NCBI GenBank assembly: GCA_004558145.1
Contig: SFDQ01000010.1
Location: 55,286-119,285, forward strand
Direction: 5' to 3'
DNA length: 64,000 bases
From: Oscillospiraceae bacterium
GTDB taxonomy: Bacteria; Bacillota_A; Clostridia; Oscillospirales; Ruminococcaceae
In this document: positions 7,664 to 16,002 of the stretch, in pieces
How the letters are laid out: every line of letters begins with the position of its first letter
Position numbering within the stretch: position 1 is the stretch's first letter
Program-made: the position numbers and the translations under genes
Notes under the pieces: model-generated
Database searches by the model: none
Told to the model about the DNA's origin: nothing
What the model saw: only the letters and a program-made list of their open reading frames with translations

Positions 7664-8848
7664 TTGTCCAACATCAAAGAACTGGCGGCGCGCTACACCG
7701 ATGAGATGATCGCCACCCGCCGCCATCTGCACCGCCACCCGGAACTGGGCGGCAAAGAGGAAAAGACCGTGGCCTACATCGCCGACCGCCTGCGGGACAT
7801 CGGCCTTGTGCCCAACACCAATTATTCCCAGCACGCCTGCTCGGCGGTGCTGGAGGGCAAAAAAGGCGGCAAGGTCATCATGCTGCGGGCGGACATCGAC
7901 GCGCTGCCCATCAAAGAGGAGAGCGGCGTGCCCTTTGCCTCGGAGAACGAGGGCGTGATGCACGCCTGCGGCCACGATGTGCACACCTCCGCCCTGCTGG
8001 GCGCGGCCCGCATTTTGTGGGACATGCGGGATGAACTGAACGGCAGCGTAAAGTTCTGCTTCCAGCCCGCCGAGGAGATCAAGGGCATCGGCGCCTGCAT
8101 CATGGTGGAGGACGGCATCCTGGAGAACCCCAAGGTGGACTTTGTGATGGGCGCTCATGTGACCCCCAGTCTGCCGGTGGGCACTGTGACCGCCGAGGCG
8201 GGCCCGGCATCGGCCTATCCCGACTCCTTCTCCCTCACCGTCACCGGCGTGGGCTGCCACGGCTCGGCGCCTCAGAACGGCAAGGACCCCATCCGCGCCG
8301 CGGTGGCCGCCTACGGCATGATCAACGACCTGACGGCGAAGATCGACGCGCTGGAGCCCCACCTCATCCAGGTGTGCGCCCTCAACGCGGGCAGCGTCTT
8401 CAACATCATCCCCGCCACCGCCACCCTGGGCGGCACGGTGCGCACCCTGACCCCCAAGAGCCGGGAGCTCTGCCGCCAGGGCCTGCTGCAGGTGTGCCGC
8501 GCGGTGGAAGAGGGCTATGGCGTGAAGTGCGAGCTTTCCGGTTTCGGCGCCGCCACCCCGCCGGTGGTGAACGACCCGGCCTATGCCCCTCTGGGCCAGG
8601 CCAGCCTGCGCAAGGTGGCCCCCCGCATGGTCACCTTCAACGCCGACCTGCTGGGCGGCGAGGACTTCAGCTTCTATGAGCAGACGGGCATCCCCGGCTT
8701 CTTCGTGCGCTACGGCGTTTCGAACGAGGACGAAGCCACCCACTTCCCGCTGCACAGCCCCCGCTTCTGCCCGGACGAATCCGCCATTCCGCTGGCGGCG
8801 TCCATCTACGCCCAGGTGGCCCTTGACTACCTGAACGGGCAGGACTGA
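7664..8848 (+). CDS. M20-family amidohydrolase (N-acyl amino acid or AbgB-like)
   Basis: 394 residues. This is a cytosolic metal-dependent amidohydrolase of the M20D/aminoacylase type. Metal-binding motifs are visible: HACGHDVHTS (His100, Cys102, His104), QPAEE near 135-138 and a late HFPLHSP segment. The start is TTG at 7664, eight bases after AGGAGG; no ATG fits. It is the second gene of the AbgT operon and ends at a strong terminator (8897). It probably hydrolyses the compound brought in by the transporter, releasing an amino acid that the co-regulated PatB-like lyase might then use; that last link is inference. Confidence 0.88.
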   Translation: MSNIKELAARYTDEMIATRRHLHRHPELGGKEEKTVAYIADRLRDIGLVPNTNYSQHACSAVLEGKKGGKVIMLRADIDALPIKEESGVPFASENEGVMHACGHDVHTSALLGAARILWDMRDELNGSVKFCFQPAEEIKGIGACIMVEDGILENPKVDFVMGAHVTPSLPVGTVTAEAGPASAYPDSFSLTVTGVGCHGSAPQNGKDPIRAAVAAYGMINDLTAKIDALEPHLIQVCALNAGSVFNIIPATATLGGTVRTLTPKSRELCRQGLLQVCRAVEEGYGVKCELSGFGAATPPVVNDPAYAPLGQASLRKVAPRMVTFNADLLGGEDFSFYEQTGIPGFFVRYGVSNEDEATHFPLHSPRFCPDESAIPLAASIYAQVALDYLNGQD

Positions 8849-8896
8849 GCGGTCATTTTCAAAGCCATACTCGAATTCATACGATTCTTCTCACGG

Positions 8897-8938
8897 CGAA
8901 GGGCCCTCCGCGAAAGCGGGGGGCCCTTCGTCCTTTTT
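8897..8938 (+). terminator. Terminator of the AbgT operon
   Basis: A 15-bp stem (8897-8911 with 8916-8930), a GAAA tetraloop, then TCCTTTTT. Confidence 0.85.
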
Positions 8939-8949
8939 GCCCGGGCCGC

Positions 8950-9006
8950 TTGTGCTTTTTGCCGCCGGGGTATATGATAGAAAGGCGGCCCGCCCGGCGG
9001 CGGGCC
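8950..9006 (+). promoter_or_regulatory. Promoter of the MATE gene with an immediate 5' hairpin
   Basis: TTGTGC (8950-8955), a 17-base spacer and TATGAT (8973-8978). An 8-bp GC stem (8987-8994 with 8999-9006) begins within a few bases of the predicted start, as at 682. Confidence 0.6.
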
Positions 9007-9035
9007 CGACCTGACAATTGCGGGAGGCGAAGCCT

Positions 9036-10391
9036 ATGCGCCGGGACCTGACGGCGGGCCCAGTGGCAAAGACCATGCTTCTGTTCAGCCTGCCCCTCAT
9101 CGCGGGGGACATGCTGCAGCAGCTTTATAATGTGGCGGACACCCTCATCGTGGGGCGTTTTCTGGGCGCGGCAGCCCTGGGGGCGGTGGGCTCGGCCTAC
9201 ACCCTGATGACTTTCCTCACCTCCATCCTGCTGGGCCTGGCCCTGGGCAGCGGGGCGGTGTTCTCGGTGGAGTGGGGCCGGCAGGACCTGGAAGAGTTGC
9301 GCCGCAGCGTGTTCTCCTCCTTCTGCCTCATCGCCCTCATCACGGCGGCGCTCACCGCCTTTTCCTTCGCTTTTCTGGACGGCATCCTGCGCTTTCTGCA
9401 GGTGCCGGCGGAAAATTACGCCCTGATGCGGGCCTATCTGTGGGTCATCTTTCTGGGCATCCCCGCCACCTTCCTCTACAACTTCTTCGCCTGCCTTGTG
9501 CGGGCGGTGGGGGACTCGGCGGCCCCGCTGGTGTTCCTGGGCCTTTCGGCGGCGGTGAACATCGCGCTGGACCTGTGGTTCGTGGTGGGCCTGGGCCTCG
9601 GGGTGGAGGGCGCGGCGGCGGCCACCGTCATCGCCCAGTACCTCTCCGGCGTCGCCATGGCGGCCTACACCGCCCTGCGCTGGCCCCAGCTGCTGCCCGG
9701 GCGGCGGCAGTGGCGGCTGGGACGGGAGAACCTGGCCCGCATCGCCCGGTTTTCGCTGCTCACCTGCGCCCAGCAGTCGGTGATGAACTTCGGCATCCTG
9801 ATGGTGCAGGGGCGGGTGAACTCCTTCGGCCCGGCGGTGATGGCCGCCTTTGCCGCGGGGGTCAAGATCGACGCCTTTGCCTACATGCCGGTGCAGGATT
9901 TCGGCAACGCCTTTTCCACCTTCGTGGCCCAGAACTACGGCGCGGGCAAGCCCGACCGCATCCGCCGGGGCATGGCCGCGGCGGTGGGCTGCGCGGCGGG
10001 CTTTTCCGCCGCGGTCAGCGCGGTGGTGTTCCTCTTCGCCCGGCCGCTGATGGGCATTTTTGTGGAAGCTTCTGAAACGGAAATTTTGGACATCGGCGTG
10101 CAGTACCTGCGCATCGAAGGGGCCTTTTACCCCGCCATCGGCTGCCTGTTCCTCTTCTACGGGCTCTACCGGGCGGTGGGCATCCCCTCCATGAGCATGG
10201 TGCTCACGGTCATCTCCCTGGGCACCCGGGTGGCGCTGGCCTACGGCCTGTCCGCCCTGCCGGTGTTCGGGGTGGCGGGCATCTGGTGGTCGGTGCCCAT
10301 CGGCTGGCTGCTGGCGGACGCGGTGGGCCTTGTCTATTGGCTGGCGCGCCGCCGTTCCATCGAAGCGGCGCTCACCGCCGCGGGCGGCTGA
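9036..10391 (+). CDS. MATE-family multidrug or toxin efflux transporter
   Basis: 451 residues with about 12 transmembrane helices in two similar halves. The start region (LLFSLPLIAGDMLQQLYNVADTLIVGRFLG) is characteristic of the bacterial MATE group. These proteins export organic cations or metabolites using a Na+ or H+ gradient; the substrate here is unknown. I chose ATG 9036 because GGGAGG lies about 9 bases before it; an upstream in-frame TTG would include that site. A DMT transporter follows after 16 bases, so the two may be cotranscribed. Confidence 0.9.
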   Translation: MRRDLTAGPVAKTMLLFSLPLIAGDMLQQLYNVADTLIVGRFLGAAALGAVGSAYTLMTFLTSILLGLALGSGAVFSVEWGRQDLEELRRSVFSSFCLIALITAALTAFSFAFLDGILRFLQVPAENYALMRAYLWVIFLGIPATFLYNFFACLVRAVGDSAAPLVFLGLSAAVNIALDLWFVVGLGLGVEGAAAATVIAQYLSGVAMAAYTALRWPQLLPGRRQWRLGRENLARIARFSLLTCAQQSVMNFGILMVQGRVNSFGPAVMAAFAAGVKIDAFAYMPVQDFGNAFSTFVAQNYGAGKPDRIRRGMAAAVGCAAGFSAAVSAVVFLFARPLMGIFVEASETEILDIGVQYLRIEGAFYPAIGCLFLFYGLYRAVGIPSMSMVLTVISLGTRVALAYGLSALPVFGVAGIWWSVPIGWLLADAVGLVYWLARRRSIEAALTAAGG

Positions 10392-10407
10392 AAAAGGAGG
10401 GATTTCC

Positions 10408-11283
10408 ATGGTCTTTCTGCTGGGCGCGGTGGCGTGCACCTCGCTGGTGAACATCGTGCTGGCGTTTGCCAGCCGCCGCGGCTGGGACGGCCGGGCGGTG
10501 CTGGGCTGGAGCTATTTTGCCTCGGCGGCGCTGGCGGGGCTGATGGCCGCGCTGCAGGCCCCGGCCCTCTCTTTCCCCGCGCCGGGGCAACTGGCCGGGG
10601 CGCTGACCGGGGCCATGACCCCGGCCTCCAGCATGTCCTTTGCGGTGTGGTTCGGTCTTTTGAGCGGCGGGCTCTATCTGCTGTGCCTTGTCACGGTGGA
10701 AAAAAGCGTGCGGGAAAAGGGCGCGGGGGTGACCACCCTCTACCAGCGGCTGGGCATCCTGGTGCCCATCCTCTGCTCCGCCCTTTTGTGGGGCGAGGTG
10801 CCCTCGGCCGTGCAGCTGGCGGGTCTGGCCGCCTCGGTGGCGGTGATGGCCGCCTTGTGGGGCGGCGGCGGGCGCGCGGCGGCAAAGGGGCCGCTGGCGG
10901 TGTTCCTTTTGGGGGGCGCGGTGGAGTTCACCGGCAAGGTGTTCCAGAAATGCGCCCTGGCGGAATACCGGCCCGTCTTTCTCTTCGTGCTGTTTGCCGC
11001 CTGCGCGGTGCTGGCCCTGCCCCGCCTTGTGCGCGCGCCCAAGCTGCCCCCCGCCGGGGTGGCGCTGGGTGCGGCGATGGGCGCGTGCAGCGCCCTTTCC
11101 TCCCTTTTGATGATGAACGCCCTGGAAACGGTGCCCACCGGCGTGGCCTACCCGGTGCTGAGCGTGGGCTCGGTGGCGGCGGTGACGGCGGTGGACGTGC
11201 TGGTCTTTCACCGCGCCCTCACCCGCCGGGAAAAGCTGGGCCTGGCTTTGTCCGCCGTGTGCCTCGTGCTGGTGAACCTGTAA
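10408..11283 (+). CDS. EamA/DMT-type membrane transporter
   Basis: 291 residues arranged as about 10 hydrophobic helices in two repeats, as in drug/metabolite transporters of the EamA type. The second half keeps a recognisable segment (ALETVPTGVAYPVLSVGSVA). The start ATG 10408 follows AAGGAGGG. It lies 16 bases behind the MATE gene and probably forms an operon with it. Function is not predictable beyond metabolite or drug transport. The first half is less typical than the second, so confidence in the family is moderate. Confidence 0.72.
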   Translation: MVFLLGAVACTSLVNIVLAFASRRGWDGRAVLGWSYFASAALAGLMAALQAPALSFPAPGQLAGALTGAMTPASSMSFAVWFGLLSGGLYLLCLVTVEKSVREKGAGVTTLYQRLGILVPILCSALLWGEVPSAVQLAGLAASVAVMAALWGGGGRAAAKGPLAVFLLGGAVEFTGKVFQKCALAEYRPVFLFVLFAACAVLALPRLVRAPKLPPAGVALGAAMGACSALSSLLMMNALETVPTGVAYPVLSVGSVAAVTAVDVLVFHRALTRREKLGLALSAVCLVLVNL

Positions 11284-11293
11284 ACAAATGGAT

Positions 11294-11322
11294 TTGCGCC
11301 CGCCTCCAAAACCCTGTAAAAT
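11294..11322 (+). promoter_or_regulatory. Promoter of the Y-family polymerase operon
   Basis: TTGCGC (11294-11299), a 17-base spacer and TAAAAT (11317-11322). I saw no LexA-type palindrome near it. Confidence 0.55.
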
Positions 11323-11346
11323 ATAGGGGAAAGGGGGCGGGCTTTT

Positions 11347-12858
11347 TTGAGCGGGCGCACCTATCTTGCCATTGATCTGAAATCCTTCTACGCCTCGGTG
11401 GAGTGCGTGGAACGGGGCCTGGACCCCATGACCACCCACCTGGTGGTGGCGGACCAGAGCCGCACCGACAAGACCATCTGCCTTGCGGTGTCGCCGGCGC
11501 TGAAAGCCTACGGCGTGCCCGGCCGGGCGCGTCTGTTCGAGGCGCGGCAGGCGGTGGAAAAAGCCAACCGCCGCCGGCGGGCCAAAGCGCCGGGGGGCGC
11601 GTTTTCCGGCAAAAGCTGGGACGAGACGGCCCTCGCCGCCGACCCGGCACTGGAGATGGACATTCTGGTGGCTCCTCCCCGGATGGCCCACTACATCGAG
11701 GTGAGCGCCAGGGTGTATCAGGTGTATCTGCGCTTTGCCGCCCCGGCGGACATCCACGTTTATTCCATCGACGAGGTGTTCATCGACGCCACGGATTACT
11801 TAAAAAGCGCCGGCATGACCGCCGAAGCCTTTGCCCGCGAGGCGGTGCGGCAGGTGCTGGAGGCCACCGGCATCACCGCCACGGCGGGCATCGGGCCGAA
11901 CCTGTATCTGGCCAAGGTGGCCATGGACATCGAGGCAAAGCACTGCCCGCCGGACGAAAACGGCGTGCGGGTGGCCCGGCTGGACGAGCGCAGCTACCGG
12001 CAGAAATACTGGGACCACCGCCCCCTCACCGACTTCTGGCGGGTGGGCCGGGGCATTGCCCGGCGGCTGGAGGAGAACGGCATGGCCACCATGGGGGATG
12101 TGGCGCGCGTTTCCCTCTCGGACGCGGGGCAGGAAAAGCTGTTCCGGCTGTTCGGGGTGAACGCCGAGCTGCTCATCGACCACGCCTGGGGCTTTGAGAG
12201 CTGCACCATGGCGGACATCAAGGCCTATGAGCCCGCCGACCACAGCGTGGGCAGCGGGCAGGTGCTGCAATGCCCCTACCCCTTTGAAAAGGCGGCGCTG
12301 GCGGTGCGGGAGATGGCGGACGCGCTGGCGCTGGACCTGGTGGACCAGGGCCTTGTGACCGACCGGCTGACCCTGGCGGTGGGCTACGACATCGAAAACC
12401 TCACCGACCCGGCGCGGCGGGCGGCCTACCGGGGGCCGGTGGTGACCGACCACTACGGGCGCAGCACCCCCAAGCCGGTGCACGCCACCGCCCGGCTGGA
12501 AACGCCCACCGCCTCCGCCCGGGAACTGGTGGCGGCGGCCCAGGCGCTGATGGAAAAGATCGCCGACCCGGCGCTGCTGGTGCGGCGGCTCACCCTCACC
12601 GCCGGGCGGGTGCTGACCGAGGAGGAGGCGGAGGCGGCCCCGGTGTGCCGCCAGCTGGACCTGTTCCACGACTGGGGGGCCGAGGCCGCCAAAGAGCAGC
12701 AGGCCGCCGCCCGCCGGGCCAGAGAGAAGAAGATGCAGGCGGCGATGCTGGGCATCAAGAAGAAATACGGAAAGAACGCCATCCTCAAGGGCATGGACCT
12801 GGAGGATGGGGCCACCGGGAAGCTGCGCAACGACCAGATCGGCGGCCACAAGGCCTGA
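11347..12858 (+). CDS. Y-family DNA polymerase (UvrX/UmuC-like)
   Basis: 503 residues, longer than DinB and close to the UvrX/ImpB group. The catalytic carboxylates are visible: AIDLKSFYASVE (Asp10, Glu19) and YSIDEVFID (Asp142, Glu143). A helix-hairpin-helix segment and a little-finger domain follow. The C-terminal 50 residues are Lys/Arg/Ala-rich. The start is TTG 11347, with AAAGGGGGCGGG just upstream. The gene is followed after 14 bases by a YolD-like protein, the arrangement known for UvrX on mobile elements and chromosomes of Firmicutes. Expected role: error-prone synthesis across damaged DNA. Confidence 0.92.
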   Translation: MSGRTYLAIDLKSFYASVECVERGLDPMTTHLVVADQSRTDKTICLAVSPALKAYGVPGRARLFEARQAVEKANRRRRAKAPGGAFSGKSWDETALAADPALEMDILVAPPRMAHYIEVSARVYQVYLRFAAPADIHVYSIDEVFIDATDYLKSAGMTAEAFAREAVRQVLEATGITATAGIGPNLYLAKVAMDIEAKHCPPDENGVRVARLDERSYRQKYWDHRPLTDFWRVGRGIARRLEENGMATMGDVARVSLSDAGQEKLFRLFGVNAELLIDHAWGFESCTMADIKAYEPADHSVGSGQVLQCPYPFEKAALAVREMADALALDLVDQGLVTDRLTLAVGYDIENLTDPARRAAYRGPVVTDHYGRSTPKPVHATARLETPTASARELVAAAQALMEKIADPALLVRRLTLTAGRVLTEEEAEAAPVCRQLDLFHDWGAEAAKEQQAAARRAREKKMQAAMLGIKKKYGKNAILKGMDLEDGATGKLRNDQIGGHKA

Positions 12859-12872
12859 AAGGGGAGAGAAGG

Positions 12873-13292
12873 ATGGGCCGTTACGACGATATGCTGGACC
12901 TGCCCCGCCCCGCCATGCCCCGGGCAAAGCCCCTGACCGGCGCGGAGCGGGCGGCCCAGTTTTCCCCCTTTGCGGCGCTGGCGGGCTACGAGGCGGCCAT
13001 CCGGGAGGCGGCGCGCCTCACCGAGCCGGCGGTGGAGCTGGCGGAGGACGCGGCGGCGGCGCTGAACGAAAAGCTGCGCCTGCTGACCGAACGGCTGGCC
13101 CAGCGCCCCCAGGTGACGGTGACCTGGTTCGAGCCGGACGCCAAAAAGGAGGGCGGCGCGTTCCGGGTGTTCACCGGGCGGCTGCGCCGGGTGGACGAGG
13201 CCGCCGGCCTGCTCCTTTTTGAGGGCGGCCGGCGGCTGCCCCTGGCCGCCGTGCGGGGGCTGGAGAGCGAAGTTTTCCCCGAATTCCTCTGA
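12873..13292 (+). CDS. YolD-like protein, partner of the Y-family polymerase
   Basis: 139 residues. The N-terminal MGRYDDMLDLPRP and GAERAAQFSPFAAL segments are the hallmark of the YolD-like family, which is found next to UmuC/UvrX-type polymerases in Firmicutes. The C-terminal half resembles a small beta-rich domain. The start is ATG 12873, preceded by GGGGAGAGAAGG. The family is thought to assist or regulate the polymerase, by analogy to UmuD, but no protease or self-cleavage motif is visible. It ends at the terminator at 13300. Confidence 0.85.
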   Translation: MGRYDDMLDLPRPAMPRAKPLTGAERAAQFSPFAALAGYEAAIREAARLTEPAVELAEDAAAALNEKLRLLTERLAQRPQVTVTWFEPDAKKEGGAFRVFTGRLRRVDEAAGLLLFEGGRRLPLAAVRGLESEVFPEFL

Positions 13293-13299
13293 ACATGTG

Positions 13300-13334
13300 A
13301 AAAAGCGTCCCCTTGGGAAGGGGGACGCTTTTTT
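13300..13334. terminator. Bidirectional terminator
   Basis: AGCGTCCCC pairs with GGGGACGCT around an 8-base loop, with A5 on the left and T6 on the right. It serves the polymerase operon and the convergent membrane protein gene, whose stop codon overlaps its last bases. Confidence 0.88.
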
Positions 13335-14917
13335 CATTGCTTCAGTTCAAAGACCACCCGGCCGGCCTCGTCGGACCAGACCACTTCCGCCTGCCCCGCC
13401 CAGGGCAGAGACTGGTTTATCTCGCCGGGGGCCGCCAGCACGAAGGCGCGGCCCTCGGGAGGCGCGGCGTGGCTGGCCTTTTGCAGCCAGGGGCGCATCT
13501 GCAGGGAGGCAAGGTCCTCCGTCTGCCACATCTCGATGGCCCCGTCGGTGAGTTCGGTGATCACGTTCGCCTGCCAGAAGGTGGCCCAGCCCCTGGTGTA
13601 GCCCTGGTCTTTCAGCCAGCCGGCCACCGTTTCCAGCCCGCCGCCGTGGGGTGGGGCGGCGGCAAAACGCAGGGTGGCCCCGGTGCTGACACAAACCACC
13701 AGCGCCGCAAGGCATCCCGCCAGCGCCCGGCGCAGAGCGGGCCGCCGCAGGGGGAAGGCTTCCGCCGCCGCGGCCACCGCCGCGATGGCAAGGGGCGCCA
13801 CCGGCAGCCAGTAGCTGCCGTTGATGGCCTCGCCGTCGTTCATGCAGGCGAAGGCCACCCCATCCACCACAAGGCAGGCCGCCAGGGTGACCCCCACCAG
13901 CCGATGGGCAAAGGGCAGCGCCCCGCCCTGTTTCAGCAGCCATGCCAGCGCCAGCACCACCGCCCCTGCCAGCAAGATACCCGCCGCGCCCAGCAGGCCG
14001 GGCAGGGAGAACAGGGGCACCGCCCCGGTGGCCGCCTGCTGCCAGCGGTCCGCCGGGTAGCCGAAGAGGGCCAGAAAATCGCCCCACACCTCCAGGATGC
14101 CGGTGAGGGAGAGGGCCGTCCAGCTGCGGGCGCTCTGGTCCTGAAAGGAGTAGGCCGCGGCCAGCACCCGGCGGTTGACCAGATAGCCCGCCAGCGAGCA
14201 GGCGCAGGCCAGCAGGGCGGCGGCAAAGGCCCGCACCTGGGGCCGCTCCGCCCAGTCCGCGCCCAGGGGCGCCTGCAGAAAGCGCAGCAACAGCAGCAGG
14301 GCGCACCCCGCCGCCAGCGGCACATAGAGGTTCATCAGCAGCCGCACCCCGTTGAGGCCGGCGGCAAAGCTCACCAGCGCCAGCGCCGCCGCCGTGAGGG
14401 CGGTGCGAAGGCGGGAGACCGGGCGCACCAGCCGCACCGCAAGGCCCAGGCTCGCCAGCACAAAGGTCATGTGCACAAAGTAAAAGCCGCCCAGCACCCC
14501 GTGGTAGAGCTGCCAGAAACCGAAGGGGCACAGCAGCGCCCCCGCCGCCCAGGGGGCGCTTTTCCAAAGCCCCGCGCCCCGGGCAAAGAAGAGATAGGAC
14601 CCCGCCAGCAGCGCCGAGAGCAGGCCCTGGGCCAGCATCCGGGCGGCGTGCCAGCTGCCGGGAAAGACCAGCAGACCCAGCTTGAACAGCAGCTGCTGGC
14701 AGAACACCCGCAGCTCGGTGGAGTAGTACCAGTTTTGGGAGAGCACGCCCCCCTCCCGGTTCAAAAGGTCCGCCAGCACCATCTCGGAGGCCATGTCGCT
14801 GTCCAGCAGCGAGCGGCCGAAGCGCCACATCAGCGCCACCCCCGCCAGCCAGGCCGCGGCCAGCCACACCCAGCCGGCTGCGCGCCATACCCGTTCCGCC
14901 GCTTTTTTCTCCGCCAT
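13334..14917 (-). CDS. Polytopic membrane protein, GT-C glycosyltransferase-like
   Basis: 527 residues with around 11-13 hydrophobic helices. An early outward loop contains an acidic SLLDSDMASEM motif, and the C-terminal 100 residues form a soluble domain. This layout resembles lipid-linked-sugar GT-C glycosyltransferases of the GT39 kind, but I see no diagnostic motif beyond the acidic loop. I prefer ATG 14917 (MAEKKA), with GGGG about 8 bases before it; GTG 14926 is the alternative. It follows the tocopherol-cyclase-like gene on the same strand, with a gap of about 70 bases. Confidence 0.6.
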   Translation of the reverse strand: MAEKKAAERVWRAAGWVWLAAAWLAGVALMWRFGRSLLDSDMASEMVLADLLNREGGVLSQNWYYSTELRVFCQQLLFKLGLLVFPGSWHAARMLAQGLLSALLAGSYLFFARGAGLWKSAPWAAGALLCPFGFWQLYHGVLGGFYFVHMTFVLASLGLAVRLVRPVSRLRTALTAAALALVSFAAGLNGVRLLMNLYVPLAAGCALLLLLRFLQAPLGADWAERPQVRAFAAALLACACSLAGYLVNRRVLAAAYSFQDQSARSWTALSLTGILEVWGDFLALFGYPADRWQQAATGAVPLFSLPGLLGAAGILLAGAVVLALAWLLKQGGALPFAHRLVGVTLAACLVVDGVAFACMNDGEAINGSYWLPVAPLAIAAVAAAAEAFPLRRPALRRALAGCLAALVVCVSTGATLRFAAAPPHGGGLETVAGWLKDQGYTRGWATFWQANVITELTDGAIEMWQTEDLASLQMRPWLQKASHAAPPEGRAFVLAAPGEINQSLPWAGQAEVVWSDEAGRVVFELKQ

Positions 14918-14986
14918 GCAAAACACCCCGCAAATGTGTTTTTTCAGCGCCAGTATACCACATCCGGGGCAAAAACAGAAGGCCGT

Positions 14987-15874
14987 TCAGGGATACTCGT
15001 ATTCAAAGGAGGCGTTTTCCGCCGTCAGGTCCAGCAGCACCCGCCCGCCCCTGGTCAGCCGGTAGGCGGCGGGGCAGGAGAGGTTCTCCCGCACGGTGCG
15101 CTCCATCACACCGGCGGCGGGGGCCCGCAGCGCACGGCCCGGCCCGCCCAGCCGCCGGGCAGAAAGGCACAGCTCTCCCTGGCGCACCGTGACCCCGCCG
15201 CCCCCCAGGGCGGTGACCCGGGCCCCAAGATAGCTGGCCAGCCGCCACTCCGTTCCCTCCAGCCGCACCAGGGCGATGACCCCCCGGAAGGCCGCCGGGC
15301 CGAGGGGCACCTGGGCCGCGGCCAGCATCAGTGAGCCGCCCTCAAAAAGGCACTGGGTCCAGAGGTAGCCCGCCGGGAAGGACCGGCCCCGGTCCCCTTC
15401 GATATAGCCCCTGCCGCCGTCAAAGTCAAAGACCCGCCCGTTCACCACAAGCCGCCCGGCAAGGGGGTGGGCCATGCTGGCCACCCGGTGGCGGCACTGC
15501 AAAAAGGGCACGGCGCACAAGGGGCCCATCACGTCCCAGGCCGGGGGCGAGAGGGGCCCGAAGCGCACCTCGCCCGACGCGGCAAGGCCCGGCGCATCCA
15601 CCGCCAGGCGCAGCCCTCTTTCGCAGAAAAGGTTCTGCCCCAGCGCCGCCCGGGGCCGGGCGGCGCTCACCGCGCACTGTCCGGCGGCGAAGGGGATGTT
15701 CCGGCTCTCCCCCTCGGTGATGAGCTGCAGCGAGCCGCCCCCGGCGTGCACCGCCGGGATGAGGGCCAGACTGCCGCCGGGGCCCTGGCACTTGAAGTAC
15801 CAGCCGCAGAACCCCCCGCCGAAAAATTTCTGCCCCGCCGGGCTTTTTCCGTCTTTTTCCCTAAAACGCTCCAT
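14987..15874 (-). CDS. Tocopherol-cyclase-like (PF14249-type) protein
   Basis: 295 residues. The N-terminal GGGFCGWYFKCQ and the central GYIEGDRGRSFP...YLWTQC segments match the bacterial group annotated as tocopherol cyclase family. These bacteria make no tocopherol, so the name gives only the fold, a lipocalin-like beta barrel that probably binds a lipid. No signal peptide is visible, so a cytosolic place is likely. GGGAGG precedes the ATG by about 6 bases. It is divergent from the GT2/deacetylase pair. Biochemical role unknown. Confidence 0.7.
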   Translation of the reverse strand: MERFREKDGKSPAGQKFFGGGFCGWYFKCQGPGGSLALIPAVHAGGGSLQLITEGESRNIPFAAGQCAVSAARPRAALGQNLFCERGLRLAVDAPGLAASGEVRFGPLSPPAWDVMGPLCAVPFLQCRHRVASMAHPLAGRLVVNGRVFDFDGGRGYIEGDRGRSFPAGYLWTQCLFEGGSLMLAAAQVPLGPAAFRGVIALVRLEGTEWRLASYLGARVTALGGGGVTVRQGELCLSARRLGGPGRALRAPAAGVMERTVRENLSCPAAYRLTRGGRVLLDLTAENASFEYEYP

Positions 15875-15888
15875 GCCTGCCTCCCGCT

Positions 15889-15941
15889 GCCGCCGGTTTT
15901 CTGCCGGCGGCTCTTTTTCTGAAAAGAGTGTGTCCGGACAC
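15889..15941. promoter_or_regulatory. Hairpin and perfect 12-bp palindrome between divergent genes
   Basis: GCCGCCGG pairs with CCGGCGGC (15889-15911) and is followed by TCTTTTTC. Downstream lies GTGTCCGGACAC (15930-15941), a perfect palindrome that could be an operator. No clear promoter was found here. Confidence 0.45.
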
Positions 15942-16002
15942 GCCTCTCCCTATGCCGAACGGGCCCCCGCCGCCCGTCATAGGATGGCCGGGAGGGATAC
16001 GC

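Noticed and set aside
6227..8755. An 842-codon open frame on the minus strand
   Set aside because: It lies antisense to the AbgT and M20 genes, is His/Gly/Ala/Gln-rich and arises from GC-rich third positions. No domain is recognised and no ribosome site fits.
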